Assembly: GCF_034675905.1 (NCBI RefSeq)
Contig: NZ_JAUCCV010000007.1
Location: 90,620 to 154,619 of the forward strand
Source: Castellaniella sp034675905
GTDB taxonomy: Bacteria > Pseudomonadota > Gammaproteobacteria > Burkholderiales > Burkholderiaceae_B
Direction of reading: 5' to 3'
DNA length: 64,000 nucleotides
The translations under genes and the position numbers were made by a program. The stretch's first letter is position 1. Each line of letters begins with the position of its first letter. Below are positions 39,538-47,497 of the stretch, piece by piece. Below the pieces are notes generated by a model. The model searched no databases. It saw only the letters and a list, made by a program, of their open reading frames with translations, and was not told the origin of the DNA.

Positions 39538-42442
39538 TCAAGCGTGCGGCGCTCTGGCGTCGCGCAAACGCTGCTCGAAGCTGTCCTGATCCAGCGGCTC
39601 GCCCAGCCAGAATCCCTGCCCGGCGTCGCAACCCATATCGCGCAATAGCTTGTACTGCGCCTGGCTGGCGATGCCTTCGGCAATGACCCGCATGCCCAGG
39701 CGATGCGCCAGGGCCACGACGGATTCGCAGACCAGCCGGGCGGCTTCGTTATCGGATACCTGTTCCGTGACTTCGCGTTCCAGCTTCAGCGTCTCGAACA
39801 GCAGATCGCGGGAGGCCAGCAACGCGGGCATGCCGACAGATACCGCCCCCACGCTGAAACGCATGCCCAGATGATGCAGATAATGCAAGCGATCCCGCAT
39901 CAGAGGGCCCAGATTCATCAGCAGATGTTCATTGAATTCCAGGGACAGGCAGTCCGGCGGCAGCCCCTGGGCGTCCAACAGACCGAGCACGGCTTCCAGG
40001 CCGGCTTGGGCCAGGCTGAACTGGCCGGGCGATACATTCACGGTCAGACGCAGATCGGGCGCCATGTCCTGGCGCCACACCCCCAATTGCTGGATGGCTT
40101 CACGGAACACCCAATCGCCCAGCGGCTGCATGAGCTGGCGCTCTTCGGCAAACGGAATGAAATCCATAGGGGCGATGACACCAAAGGCAGGGTGACGCCA
40201 CCGCAGCAAGGCCTCGGCCTTGATGATTTGCCCGGTCCGGAAGGAATAGATCGGCTGATACAGCAGGAAGAACTGGCCCGCCTCGATGGCCTCGGGCAGC
40301 GCCACCAGCAGGTCATGCTGCATGCTGGCCCGGTCTCGCATGGACTGGTCGAAATACTGATAGCCATTGCGGCCGGCTGCCTTGGCTTGATACATGGCCA
40401 TATCGACATGGCGCATCAGCATTTCAGCATTGTCCGCATCAGCCGGATACAAGGCGACCCCCAGGCTGGCGGATATCTGGATCATATTGCCTGCCAGCGA
40501 ATAGGGCTCGGTGATGCCATCCAGCAAGCGCCGGCACAAGGCATCCAGCTGCAGCTTGTCCAGCCGCGGTCCGTCTGATTTTTCAGCCACCAGGATGACG
40601 AACTCATCCCCGCCCAGGCGGGCGATGAAGTGAAGATCATCCGTGCAACTGCGCAGACGCTTGGCGACCTCGCTCAGCAGATGATCGCCCATCTCATGCC
40701 CCATGGAATCATTGACCTCTTTGAACAGGTCCAGATCCAGAAACAACAGGGCTATGGATTGCGTCTGGCGGTCGGCCTCGTCCACCGATACTTTCAGGTG
40801 CTCGTTGAAATACTGGCGGTTGGGCAAGCCAGTCAGGGGATCATGGTGCGCCTGATTCCAGATGGCTGTCTCTACCTGTTTTTTCTGTGTCACATCGCTG
40901 AGCATCACCACCCGGCAATTGACCGAGCCATCGTGATTCCAGGCGGTATCCAGCACCACGCGCTGGGCATATTCCTCGCCGGATTTGCGCTGCAGCCAGT
41001 ATTCGCCTTCCCAGCGGCCTTTGGTATTGATGGCATGCCACATCTGGTCGTAGAAATCCCGGTTATGGCGACCTGGCCGCAGCAGCACCAGCAATTCACC
41101 GGCGACTTCATCGGGCCAATAACCCGTCATGCGGGAATAGGCAGGATTGACGTCGATGATGACGCCGGTGGCGTCGGTAATGGCGATGGCCTCGCTGCTG
41201 TTTTCATAAGCAATCGCAGCCAACTGGGCGGAGGATTCCGCCTGCTTGCTTTCAGTAATGTCCTGCACCAGCCCGATGAGGGCGGCGTCATCGCCTGTCC
41301 CCACCAGCGTGATAAAGATCTCGATGTCGAACAATGAGCCGTCTTTGCGACGGCCATGACGCTCGAACCGCAGTGTCGAAATCTTCTGATTGCGGCCGGA
41401 TTTCAAGGCCTCGTCAACCAGATAGCGTTCCCGGGGGGCAATGATGGACAACAGCGTCAGGTGTCCGATCATCTCGTCAGGCATATAGCCGAAAATATCA
41501 GCCATTTTTTGGCTGACGAAACTGAAACGGTCACGGGCGATCAGGAAAATCCCCACCAAGGCATTGGACGCCAAGCCCTGAAAGATAATTTCAGACCGCT
41601 GCAACCCTTCCTGGTCTTCGCGCATCTGGGTCAGCAGTTCGTGAATCTGCTGCGCGCCCGCATTGTAGGCGTGGGCGATTTCAGTGATCTCGCCCACGCC
41701 CGCAGGCGCCACCCGAGTCGTGTAATCGCCCTGCAAGAGATCCCGAGCAGCGAGATTCAAGGTTCGCAGCGGCAGCAAGACGCCACGGCGCACCAACAGA
41801 AACACCCCCACCAATAGACCGAGATCCAGCAAAATCAGAGCAATCAACCAGTTCAGCGCCTGGCTCTTGGCGCCGTGCAAGATGGGCATCAACGCGTCCG
41901 ACGCCGCATTGAGCGTACCCAGCAAAGTACCGGCATCGTCCGCGATCCACTGGCGCTGCACCGCATGCGGCAAATCCCGCTTTTCAGCCGCGGCATCCCC
42001 CCAGGAATAGGAGTCCAGCATGACCGCCTGCAGGCGCCCGCGCAACACCACCCAATCGCGCTGTATCTTGGGCAGCAGCAGACGAACCGGCGCCTGTCGC
42101 AATGCGGAAATCTCGCGGTCCCCTACGACCCCCCCCCTGATCCAGGGCCCGCAGGGCCAGATCCATGGCATCGATTTCCTTGCTGATCTGCCCGGTCTGC
42201 AGCAAGCCGCCATCGGCCAGCCGCATCGCCCGCACCGCCAGTTGCTGACTGAGCGTGCGCATGCTGCCCAGCGTCGCCGACTGATCCAGCGCGGCGTCAT
42301 AGCGCGACATGAGCGAATACACCAAAGCCGCATTGCCCAGCACAAAGGCCAGCATCACACCATAAAAGACAGCCGATATTGACCTGAGCCCGAACAAGAT
42401 GCGGGCGGCAGGCCCTGCTGGTTTCGAAAATCGTGGGCGCAT
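39538..42442 (-). pseudogene. Membrane GGDEF/EAL sensor protein, frameshifted in a G9 tract
   Basis: Cyclic-di-GMP turnover family. Reading starts with ATG at 42442 (MRPRFSKPAG), passes a membrane helix (ISAVFYGVMLAFVLGNAALV) and a helical periplasmic sensor region, and must change frame at the run of nine G (minus strand; 42129-42137). The second frame continues with a second helix (ALNWLIALILLDLGLLVGVF), HAMP, two PAS/PAC domains, a GGDEF domain with intact LGGDEFVIL and an EAL domain. With eight G the gene would be a single frame of about 968 codons. The EAL domain keeps EALLRW but lacks the DDFG motif and the KID lysine motif (KLE instead), so it is probably not a phosphodiesterase. It may be an active cyclase when in frame. 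Confidence 0.85.
42129..42137. repeat. Homopolymer tract of nine C (G9 in the coding strand)
   Basis: Nine consecutive C on the plus strand lie inside the GGDEF/EAL gene about 310 bp after its start codon. Eight would restore the reading frame between both halves. This is the only frame break seen in the 42 kb of host DNA. Confidence 0.9.
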
Positions 42443-42713
42443 GCGATCCTGATGGTTAAGGAATGGCGGTTATCAGCCGCCGCCAGGGATGTTCCCCTGT
42501 TGCCACCAAGCATGTTACCGGATATGCCAACAAAGACAATCCGACAAAAGCCCGATTCCTGGCGGGAAATCAAGCTTTTGCCAGGAAGATATGAAAAAGC
42601 GCTGCAATGGCCGACGCAACGTACGCCGGCACTACCGCCTCACTACCGGTAAAAAGGCGGAAAAAGTGGAATTTTGGAATGTGGTTTGGAAGTTTGGAAG
42701 GAAATTCGAGGCG
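42443..42713. other. Intergenic stretch left of the prophage junction
   Basis: No convincing gene. It must hold the promoter of the GGDEF/EAL gene. Near its right end three copies of TTTGGAA occur (42673-42679, 42685-42691, 42693-42699) in a G/T-rich run; their role is unknown, but they lie beside the proposed attachment site. Confidence 0.5.
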
Positions 42714-42741
42714 AAAAAAAGCACCTACATGATGTAGATGC
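42714..42741 (-). terminator. Rho-independent terminator pointing left
   Basis: On the minus strand a 10-bp stem (42741-42732 with 42730-42721, one mismatch) is followed by seven T (42720-42714). No minus-strand gene precedes it within the window, so it fits a gene whose body was displaced by prophage integration, probably the tRNA-like sequence ending at 42761. Confidence 0.7.
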
Positions 42742-42760
42742 TTGATTTCACTGAATTATT

Positions 42761-42775
42761 TGGCGGAGCGCAGCG
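42761..42775 (-). other. Candidate attL core: tRNA 3'-end-like sequence
   Basis: The minus strand reads CGCTGCGCTCCGCCA, ending in CCA 20 nt before the terminator. It resembles the acceptor end of a tRNA (CTCCGCCA occurs in many bacterial tRNA-Ser genes). No T-arm is found upstream of it, as expected if only the 3' end remains on this side of the crossover. The boundary of host and prophage is therefore placed here; the matching attR lies beyond the window. Confidence 0.45.
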
Positions 42776-42801
42776 TTTCAATTCCAAAAAAATGATGTAA
42801 A

Positions 42802-42853
42802 TTAGCGGTAGCTAATTAGCGTTGGCTATTGACTTAACCTTAGTCATGGCTAA
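42802..42853. promoter_or_regulatory. Three phage operator dyads (TTAG-N6-CTAA)
   Basis: Dyads at 42802-42815 (TTAGCGGTAGCTAA), 42816-42829 (TTAGCGTTGGCTAT, one mismatch) and 42840-42853 (TTAGTCATGGCTAA). They match the dyads between the prophage repressor and the YdaS gene at 47404-47466. The second touches the -35 and the third covers the start of the -10 of the promoter, as expected for repression. Confidence 0.75.
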
Positions 42854-42856
42854 TAA
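42829..42856 (+). promoter_or_regulatory. Promoter of the left-end prophage operon
   Basis: TTGACT (42829-42834) and TAATAA (42851-42856), spacing 16 bp, 34 bp before the first start codon. It overlaps two operator dyads, so it should be shut off in the lysogen. Confidence 0.6.
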
Positions 42857-42890
42857 TCCTCTCGAAGCCACAGCTATTTGAGAGGAAAAA

Positions 42891-43100
42891 ATGACCATCG
42901 CCACCACCTCTACAGCCGCCGATCTGTTCGTGTCGTCTGTTGCCCGTATTCAAGATCAACTGGCCCGCCTGCGGGCCGCTGCCGACAACCACTTCGATGC
43001 CGATCCCTCCCGGATCAACTGGGGGCACGTTGGCGACCTCGGTCGCATCGAGGCCGCCCTGAAAAACGCCTGTGCTGTCGCCTTTAACGAGGCCGAGTGA
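42891..43100 (+). CDS. Small prophage protein, first gene of the repressor-controlled operon
   Basis: A 69-residue protein with a helical middle (FVSSVARIQDQLARLRAAAD) and no family I recognise. A strong ribosome site (GAGAGG, 6 bp) and the operator-covered promoter just upstream support it as a real gene. It is followed after 91 bp by the variable-protein gene. Function unknown. Confidence 0.7.
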   Translation: MTIATTSTAADLFVSSVARIQDQLARLRAAADNHFDADPSRINWGHVGDLGRIEAALKNACAVAFNEAE

Positions 43101-43191
43101 CCCCACACCCTGCCCCTGCCCGCGCGGAGGCATGAGCGGGGTCATTCGGCCCTTCCTGCAGCGTCAGTCAACCATCTATAGGAGTTTCTCC

Positions 43192-44170
43192 ATGACCATT
43201 ATCGGCATCGCTCTTGGCAAGCACTACGACAAGAAGTGGAAGCGCATCGACGAAGACGGCAGCGTCCTGTCGCCCGCACAGCACTATTTCGACGATCACC
43301 CGATCTTTTCTCGGCCTGGCCGATGAGGAAATCAACGGCCAGGCCATGGTTCGTGTCCCGGCGTTCTACTACCGTAATGGCGTCATCACGGATGGCGACC
43401 TGGCGGGCAAGAAGGCGTTATGGATCAGCCCGACCCCAGCCGACGGCTTTACGCGTCACCCCGCCTTCATGCACCACGGTGCGCCTATCGATCAGTTCTG
43501 GATCGGCAAGTACCAGGCGACGGCTGACGGCCCCCTTATGGGTTCCTGCGCTGGTGCGATGCCGCTGGCTAGCATAGATTTTCCGACGATGAAAGACCGC
43601 GCTGCCCAGCGCGGCGATGACTGGATGCTCTGGAGCGTCTATCAGCTCGCTGCGGTTCAGATCCTCGCCTTGATCGAACATGGCACGCCCGATCTGGCCT
43701 CTGTTGTTGGTGCTGGATACGTGGATGGCGACGGCGTTCGGCCGGTTGATGATGAGCTGGTCGCCCAGGCTGCGTATCGCGGCATCACCGGCCTGTGGGG
43801 CAACGTGTGGCAGATGCTCCAGGGCCTGGGGACGAACGGCGAGCGCGAATGGCGGATCTGGGATATGGCAGGCCGTCAAGAGCTGATCGATACCGGCATC
43901 GCCGCGCCCGAGAACAACTGGTTTCACCGACGGCAGCGCAAGGCTGGCGCGGATTTCGACCTGGGTGCTGTTTTCCTGCCCAAGAAGACGCGCGATGCGC
44001 AGGGAGATTCCGGCTTCGGTGATTACATCTGGGCCTGGTCAGATGGCGAGGTCGCGTACCACGGCGGTCTTTGGTACGGCGGTGCGCTCGACGGGCTGTT
44101 CTGCTTGGTCGTCATCAACGCCGCGTCGCACTCCAATGCGTACATCGGCGGCCGCCTCGCAAAGGTGTGA
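43192..44170 (+). pseudogene. C-type-lectin-like variable protein (DGR-target-like), frameshifted
   Basis: About 325 codons. AGGAG precedes ATG 43192 (MTIIGIALGKHYDKKWKRID). The first frame ends at 43326; removing one T from TTTT at 43306-43309 joins it to the frame that continues LADEEINGQAMVRVPAF. The body has formylglycine-enzyme/C-type-lectin features (YRGITGLWGNVWQM near 43790, FGDYIWAWSDG near 44020) and ends with GGLWYGG, GLFCLVVINAASHSNAYIGG and RLAKV. This ending is the pattern of variable regions in proteins diversified by diversity-generating retroelements (DGRs), such as Bordetella phage tropism determinants. No reverse transcriptase or template repeat is in the window. In the excised phage circle it would lie after the tail genes. 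Confidence 0.65.
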
Positions 44171-44204
44171 TGGGTCACGTCTTAAGTGTCATGCAAACGG
44201 GCGA

Positions 44205-44219
44205 GCCCGCCGAGCGGGC
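44205..44219. other. G+C hairpin after the variable-protein gene
   Basis: GCCCGC (44205-44210), 3-nt loop, GCGGGC (44214-44219), 35 bp after the stop codon. There is no T-run, so it is not a typical terminator. DGR targets often have a short G+C hairpin just downstream of the variable region; this one is farther away than in the Bordetella phage. Confidence 0.5.
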
Positions 44220-44241
44220 CGCTCACTGAACTGGAGCTGCT

Positions 44242-44376
44242 ATGTCTGCTACCCCCATCATTCCCGGCCGCCTGTACCGCGTTCGTGGTCAGGGTTTCGA
44301 CGTCACAGTGATTGCCACCGATGCTGCGGCCGCAATCATCATCATGCTTCCGAGGGTCATGCCATGCGAAGCCTAA
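44242..44376 (+). CDS. Small prophage protein (44 aa)
   Basis: MSATPIIPGRLYRVRGQGFD start, then a V/I/A-rich segment (VTVIATDAAAAIIIMLPRV). TGGAG lies 6-7 bp upstream. Family not recognised. The next start (44364) overlaps its end, typical for this compact operon. Confidence 0.6.
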   Translation: MSATPIIPGRLYRVRGQGFDVTVIATDAAAAIIIMLPRVMPCEA

Positions 44377-44471
44377 TGATTCGTACCTGCGTGGCATTCC
44401 GACTGCGCCGCGACCCCGCCCTGCGCCTGTCGTGGCGATCAAGCTGGCGCATCGCAGGAGAGATGCAGTGA
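44364..44471 (+). CDS. Small basic prophage protein (35 aa)
   Basis: A 35-residue Arg-rich peptide (RLRRDPALRLSWRSSWRIAG) between overlapping genes: it starts inside the previous gene and its TGA is overlapped by the next GTG. No family recognised; weakly supported because of its length. Confidence 0.4.
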   Translation: MRSLMIRTCVAFRLRRDPALRLSWRSSWRIAGEMQ

Positions 44472-44707
44472 GTCCCGCTCGAGGCATGGCGCATGTCGAG
44501 GTTTTCCTGGGCGATGATGAGCTGATCGCCGTGAACGCCCTGCTGGAAAAACTGATCGTTGCGAACTACGGCCCGCATCCCGACCTCTTTCTGTCGCTGG
44601 CCGACGGCGACCAGGTGATGGCGGCGGACATGCTGTCGGGCGCCTGCATATTCCACATGGCGGCCCGGCGCGTCATGCGGGTGCGCAATATGCCGGAGGC
44701 CGCATGA
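44468..44707 (+). CDS. Hypothetical prophage protein (79 aa)
   Basis: GTG start at 44468 overlaps the previous TGA; an internal ATG at 44486 (MAHVEVFLGDDELIAVNALL) is the alternative, but the ribosome site GCAGGAGAG fits the GTG. Acidic, mainly helical protein, function unknown. Its stop overlaps the next start (ATGA). Confidence 0.6.
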   Translation: MSPARGMAHVEVFLGDDELIAVNALLEKLIVANYGPHPDLFLSLADGDQVMAADMLSGACIFHMAARRVMRVRNMPEAA

Positions 44708-44982
44708 AGAAAGACGCTACCGCGCCGCCCGCCACCACCGTGCAGCTCAAGCAGGCCCTGGCCGCCGCGCGTCTGAATATATCGCTCGAAGACGCACTGC
44801 GCTCACCAGCCCTGACACGCTGCCTCGAAATCACCGCAGAGGTCATGGTATCTGACCCGGATCTCTGCGGCGCCCGGACAGATCATCGTGCATCGCGCGA
44901 GCCGCTGCCCGTCCTCGCGCACGAAGTCGCAGCGCCACGCATGGACGTGAAACGTGCCGCCGCTGGTGACACGGACGATTGA
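44704..44982 (+). CDS. Hypothetical prophage protein (92 aa)
   Basis: Starts by ATGA overlap with the previous gene. The first half (TTVQLKQALAAARLNISLED) looks like a helical phage protein; the second half is Arg/Ala/Pro-rich and could be out of frame if an indel lies near 44865. No family recognised. Confidence 0.5.
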   Translation: MKKDATAPPATTVQLKQALAAARLNISLEDALRSPALTRCLEITAEVMVSDPDLCGARTDHRASREPLPVLAHEVAAPRMDVKRAAAGDTDD

Positions 44983-44984
44983 CC

Positions 44985-45395
44985 ATGAAAAAGAAGCGCC
45001 GCATACCCCGCACGATACGCATCCCGGTCACTCGCGCCCTGCGAGATGAGTTCGCAATGCTGCTGTACACGTCGCTCTGGAGCCTTGAGCACGCCCCAGG
45101 AGCCGATCCGTTTGACAACCTAGCGGGCGTTTTCAACGTGGTGCAGCTTGCGCTCGAGCACGACGCCGCGCACCGCCATGAGGCGCGTCTTATCACTGGC
45201 GGTGCCGCTGCCCTGAATCAGGCGATGAACCGGATCATTTCCGGCAAGCCGCCCGCCGATCACGAAATCGCGCCCATTCGCGTGAGCGTGGAAACCATAG
45301 ACAGGCTGCTGGGCCGTTTGGACGTGTCAGTCCTATACGCCGCCATGCAGCGCCTGCGCGATCTACGCGCAGCACCCGAAAAAAGAGAGTTGTGA
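44985..45395 (+). CDS. Hypothetical prophage protein (136 aa)
   Basis: A helical 136-residue protein with a basic N-terminus (MKKKRRIPRTIRIPVT) and a regular helix-rich body (NVVQLALEHDAAHRHEARL). It resembles neither Avd of DGRs nor a known excisionase. It starts 2 bp after the previous stop. Confidence 0.6.
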   Translation: MKKKRRIPRTIRIPVTRALRDEFAMLLYTSLWSLEHAPGADPFDNLAGVFNVVQLALEHDAAHRHEARLITGGAAALNQAMNRIISGKPPADHEIAPIRVSVETIDRLLGRLDVSVLYAAMQRLRDLRAAPEKREL

Positions 45396-45412
45396 CTATA
45401 AAGGAGAAACCT

Positions 45413-45685
45413 ATGTCACTAGAGGATTTGATCGATACAGATTCCCGGCCTGCCAGCAGGCTGCATGCAACCATGGAGTCCCGCCGCCGACTGGAATTGT
45501 GCAGCGAGCAGATGGCTGAAGGCGCCCGCCTTGTCATCGATGTTCTGGATGAACTCATTGCAGAGCATGGAGACCTGCCGATTAGCGATACCCTGGCTGA
45601 TCGGCTGATAGAGCGCATCGGGCTGCTCGACCGCGCCCAGGCGGCTTTATCGGACGCAATGCAGGGGAGGCATCGCCATGCTTGA
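45413..45685 (+). CDS. Hypothetical prophage protein (90 aa)
   Basis: Start at 45413 chosen because AAGGAG lies 7 bp upstream. Two amphipathic helices (LELCSEQMAEGARLVIDVLD and LADRLIERIGLLDRAQAALS). Unknown function; overlaps the next gene by 8 bp. Confidence 0.6.
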   Translation: MSLEDLIDTDSRPASRLHATMESRRRLELCSEQMAEGARLVIDVLDELIAEHGDLPISDTLADRLIERIGLLDRAQAALSDAMQGRHRHA

Positions 45686-45911
45686 AACTGGCATTCTGCT
45701 GACCCGTGCACAGCTTGAGGAGCTAACGGGCATGAAACAGCCTGCGCGGATGGTGGCATGGCTCGAGCAGCGGCATTGGGTGTACGAACCCGCCGCGCGT
45801 CGAGGCGGAATCCCCAGGGTATCGCGGCAGCATTTCGAGGCCCGTATGTCGGGCAAGTCGAACGCGCGGCGCCGTAACGGGCCACGGCTCGACTTCTTCG
45901 CAGCACAATGA
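45678..45911 (+). CDS. DUF4224-type excisionase-like protein
   Basis: The 77 residues include LTRAQLEELTGMKQPARMVA and WLEQRHWVYEP, then GIPRVSRQHFE, which is the DUF4224 winged-helix pattern found directly upstream of phage integrases. It overlaps the integrase start by ATGA, so both are translated together. Probable role: recombination directionality or integrase regulation. Confidence 0.75.
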   Translation: MLETGILLTRAQLEELTGMKQPARMVAWLEQRHWVYEPAARRGGIPRVSRQHFEARMSGKSNARRRNGPRLDFFAAQ

Positions 45912-47014
45912 GCCGACAGCGCACCCGTCAGGATGGCCTGCCTTATCGTGTCTACGAGCGCAGGGGCACTATTACCTATTCAATCGGGTACAAGCTCCCT
46001 GATGGCCGGTGGGCGTTTCGCCTGAAGTGCCCCGTCAAGGATCGCGCCAAGATGGCAGAGATCCGTGCCGAGGCGATTCGTCGGGCAGGCGAGATCGGCT
46101 TGGGTCGACCGGCTGACGATTCCGTTGATGCGTTGATTACGGTGTGGCTGGAGTGGCAGGAATCTCTACCGCTTAACAGCCCGAAACGACGCGCTGACTC
46201 GACGCTGGCCGAGAACAAGCGCGAGATCGTCCGGCTGCGTAAGGCGTTCGGCCACATGGCGGTGCGCGACCTCACGAAGACGGACGCCTACGCCTACCTG
46301 GATGCGTGCGTTAAGGCGAGCCGCGCCGCCAAGGGGAACAAGGAAATATCGCTGATGCGCCGCATTTTGGAATATGGCGTGCGCCTAGGCCTGCTAACAG
46401 TCAACTCGTTTGACGGTGTCGAGAAGAACGAAACCGCCGAGTATGACCGCCTGGTGACCGATGAAGAAATTGCCCTGGCCGAACGCGTGGGCCGGAAGAT
46501 GGGCGGCCCGCAGTTGATCGTGGCGCTGGCACTGAAAACAGCCTGGCTGTGCCTGAAACGTTCCGTGGAGGTGCGAGCGTTGACACACCCACAAATCACC
46601 GATGCTGGCATTGAGTGGGTGGCGGCCAAACGGCGGCGGGGTGCCATTCCAAGGGTCGGGATTATCGAGTGGAGTCCAGAGCTGCGAGCGACGATTGATG
46701 ATGCCCTGGCGATCAAGCGTTATGACCTCGCGGGCGACTGGTATGTGTTTGGAAATTTGCGCGGCGAGCGGTACACAAAAGGTGGCTGGAAGAGCACGCT
46801 ATCGCGGCTCATGAACGAATGCGTGGAGGTGGCCACCAAGGAAAGCATCCCGTTTAAGCCATTCAGCCTGCAGGACTGCCGCCCTAAGGGTGTGTCAGAC
46901 AAACTCCAGCGTGGGGACAAAGACGTCATGGAAGCGACGCTGCACACGTCGGAGCGGATGATCCGCAAAACCTACGACAGGCGCCGTGTGCGCCATGCGA
47001 AGCCCGCAGAGTAG
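45908..47014 (+). CDS. int: Phage tyrosine-recombinase integrase
   Basis: Site-specific recombinase of 368 residues. N-terminal arm-binding part (RQDGLPYRVYERRG), SAM-like core-binding domain (about 70-180) and catalytic domain with the first Arg in CLKRSVEVRAL, the Lys in VAAKRRRG, the box II Arg in LQDCRPKGVSDK (Gln where many members have His), and the nucleophile Tyr in MIRKTYDRRR near residue 358, preceded by LHTS. Intact, unlike many genes to its right. Last gene of the operator-controlled left operon. Confidence 0.94.
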   Translation: MSRQRTRQDGLPYRVYERRGTITYSIGYKLPDGRWAFRLKCPVKDRAKMAEIRAEAIRRAGEIGLGRPADDSVDALITVWLEWQESLPLNSPKRRADSTLAENKREIVRLRKAFGHMAVRDLTKTDAYAYLDACVKASRAAKGNKEISLMRRILEYGVRLGLLTVNSFDGVEKNETAEYDRLVTDEEIALAERVGRKMGGPQLIVALALKTAWLCLKRSVEVRALTHPQITDAGIEWVAAKRRRGAIPRVGIIEWSPELRATIDDALAIKRYDLAGDWYVFGNLRGERYTKGGWKSTLSRLMNECVEVATKESIPFKPFSLQDCRPKGVSDKLQRGDKDVMEATLHTSERMIRKTYDRRRVRHAKPAE

Positions 47015-47018
47015 GGAA

Positions 47019-47402
47019 TTATCCGTCGTGGCCCATGCCCACAATAAAGCCCGATACGACTCTGTCGAGGGCTTTTTTCTCGGCTGTCGATAGCTTGCTG
47101 TACGACTCATAGGACGTCGAGAAAGGCCAGCCGTTCGCGCGGTTCTGGATGTGTGGCTGGTGGTTGTCCACCTCTCCCTCTTTCAGGTACTTCGGCCCTT
47201 CACCTGTCGCAATCCACCATGTGTGGACGCGAAAGAAGGCCGCTGCGCGGATGGCGTTTGAGGCCTCCATCTGCTTGGTCTTTCCGGACAGCCAGCCGTT
47301 CACGGACGGTTGCTTCACGCCGCAGGCGCGGGCGAGATCGACGGGCCTGGCCTCGGGGCGCTCGGCAAAGAGTTCAGAGAATCGTTCTGTAAGTGTGGAC
47401 AT
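47019..47402 (-). CDS. XRE-family prophage repressor (short, no peptidase domain)
   Basis: The 127-residue protein has an N-terminal helix-turn-helix of the CI/Cro type (PVDLARACGVKQPSVNGWLS near residue 20) followed by a region with AAFFRVHTWWIATGEGPKYL, typical of phage repressors, then a short helical tail. It has no S24 (LexA-like) peptidase domain, so RecA-driven self-cleavage is not expected. It faces the YdaS-like gene across a 95-bp region with three operator dyads, the first starting 2 bp upstream of its own start codon, which implies autoregulation. Confidence 0.88.
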   Translation of the reverse strand: MSTLTERFSELFAERPEARPVDLARACGVKQPSVNGWLSGKTKQMEASNAIRAAAFFRVHTWWIATGEGPKYLKEGEVDNHQPHIQNRANGWPFSTSYESYSKLSTAEKKALDRVVSGFIVGMGHDG

Positions 47403-47403
47403 A

Positions 47404-47466
47404 TTAGCTAATCCTAAATGTTTTTCACATAGGTGTGGCTTGCTTTTTATCCTTAGGTATGGCTAA
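47404..47466. promoter_or_regulatory. Immunity-region operators (three dyads)
   Basis: TTAG-N6-CTAA dyads at 47404-47417 (TTAGCTAATCCTAA) and 47453-47466 (TTAGGTATGGCTAA), and a degenerate third at 47429-47442 (ATAGGTGTGGCTTG). Starts are 24-25 bp apart, an arrangement like the lambda OR sites. The rightmost overlaps the -10 of the rightward promoter. Confidence 0.8.
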
Positions 47467-47469
47467 ATA
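47440..47469 (+). promoter_or_regulatory. Rightward early promoter
   Basis: TTGCTT (47440-47445) and TAAATA (47464-47469) with 18-bp spacing upstream of the YdaS-like gene. The middle operator touches the -35 and the right operator covers the spacer and -10. Confidence 0.55.
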
Positions 47470-47497
47470 TGCACTGCTAAGGATTTGGAGACCAACC

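Noticed and set aside
42451..42740. Short Arg/Lys-rich open frames beside the prophage junction
   Set aside because: No ribosome site, overlapping frames and a composition unlike neighbouring genes.
43192..47014. Complete diversity-generating retroelement in the left operon
   Set aside because: None of the genes has reverse-transcriptase motifs or Avd-like sequence and I found no A-rich copy of the variable region; only the target-like gene is supported.
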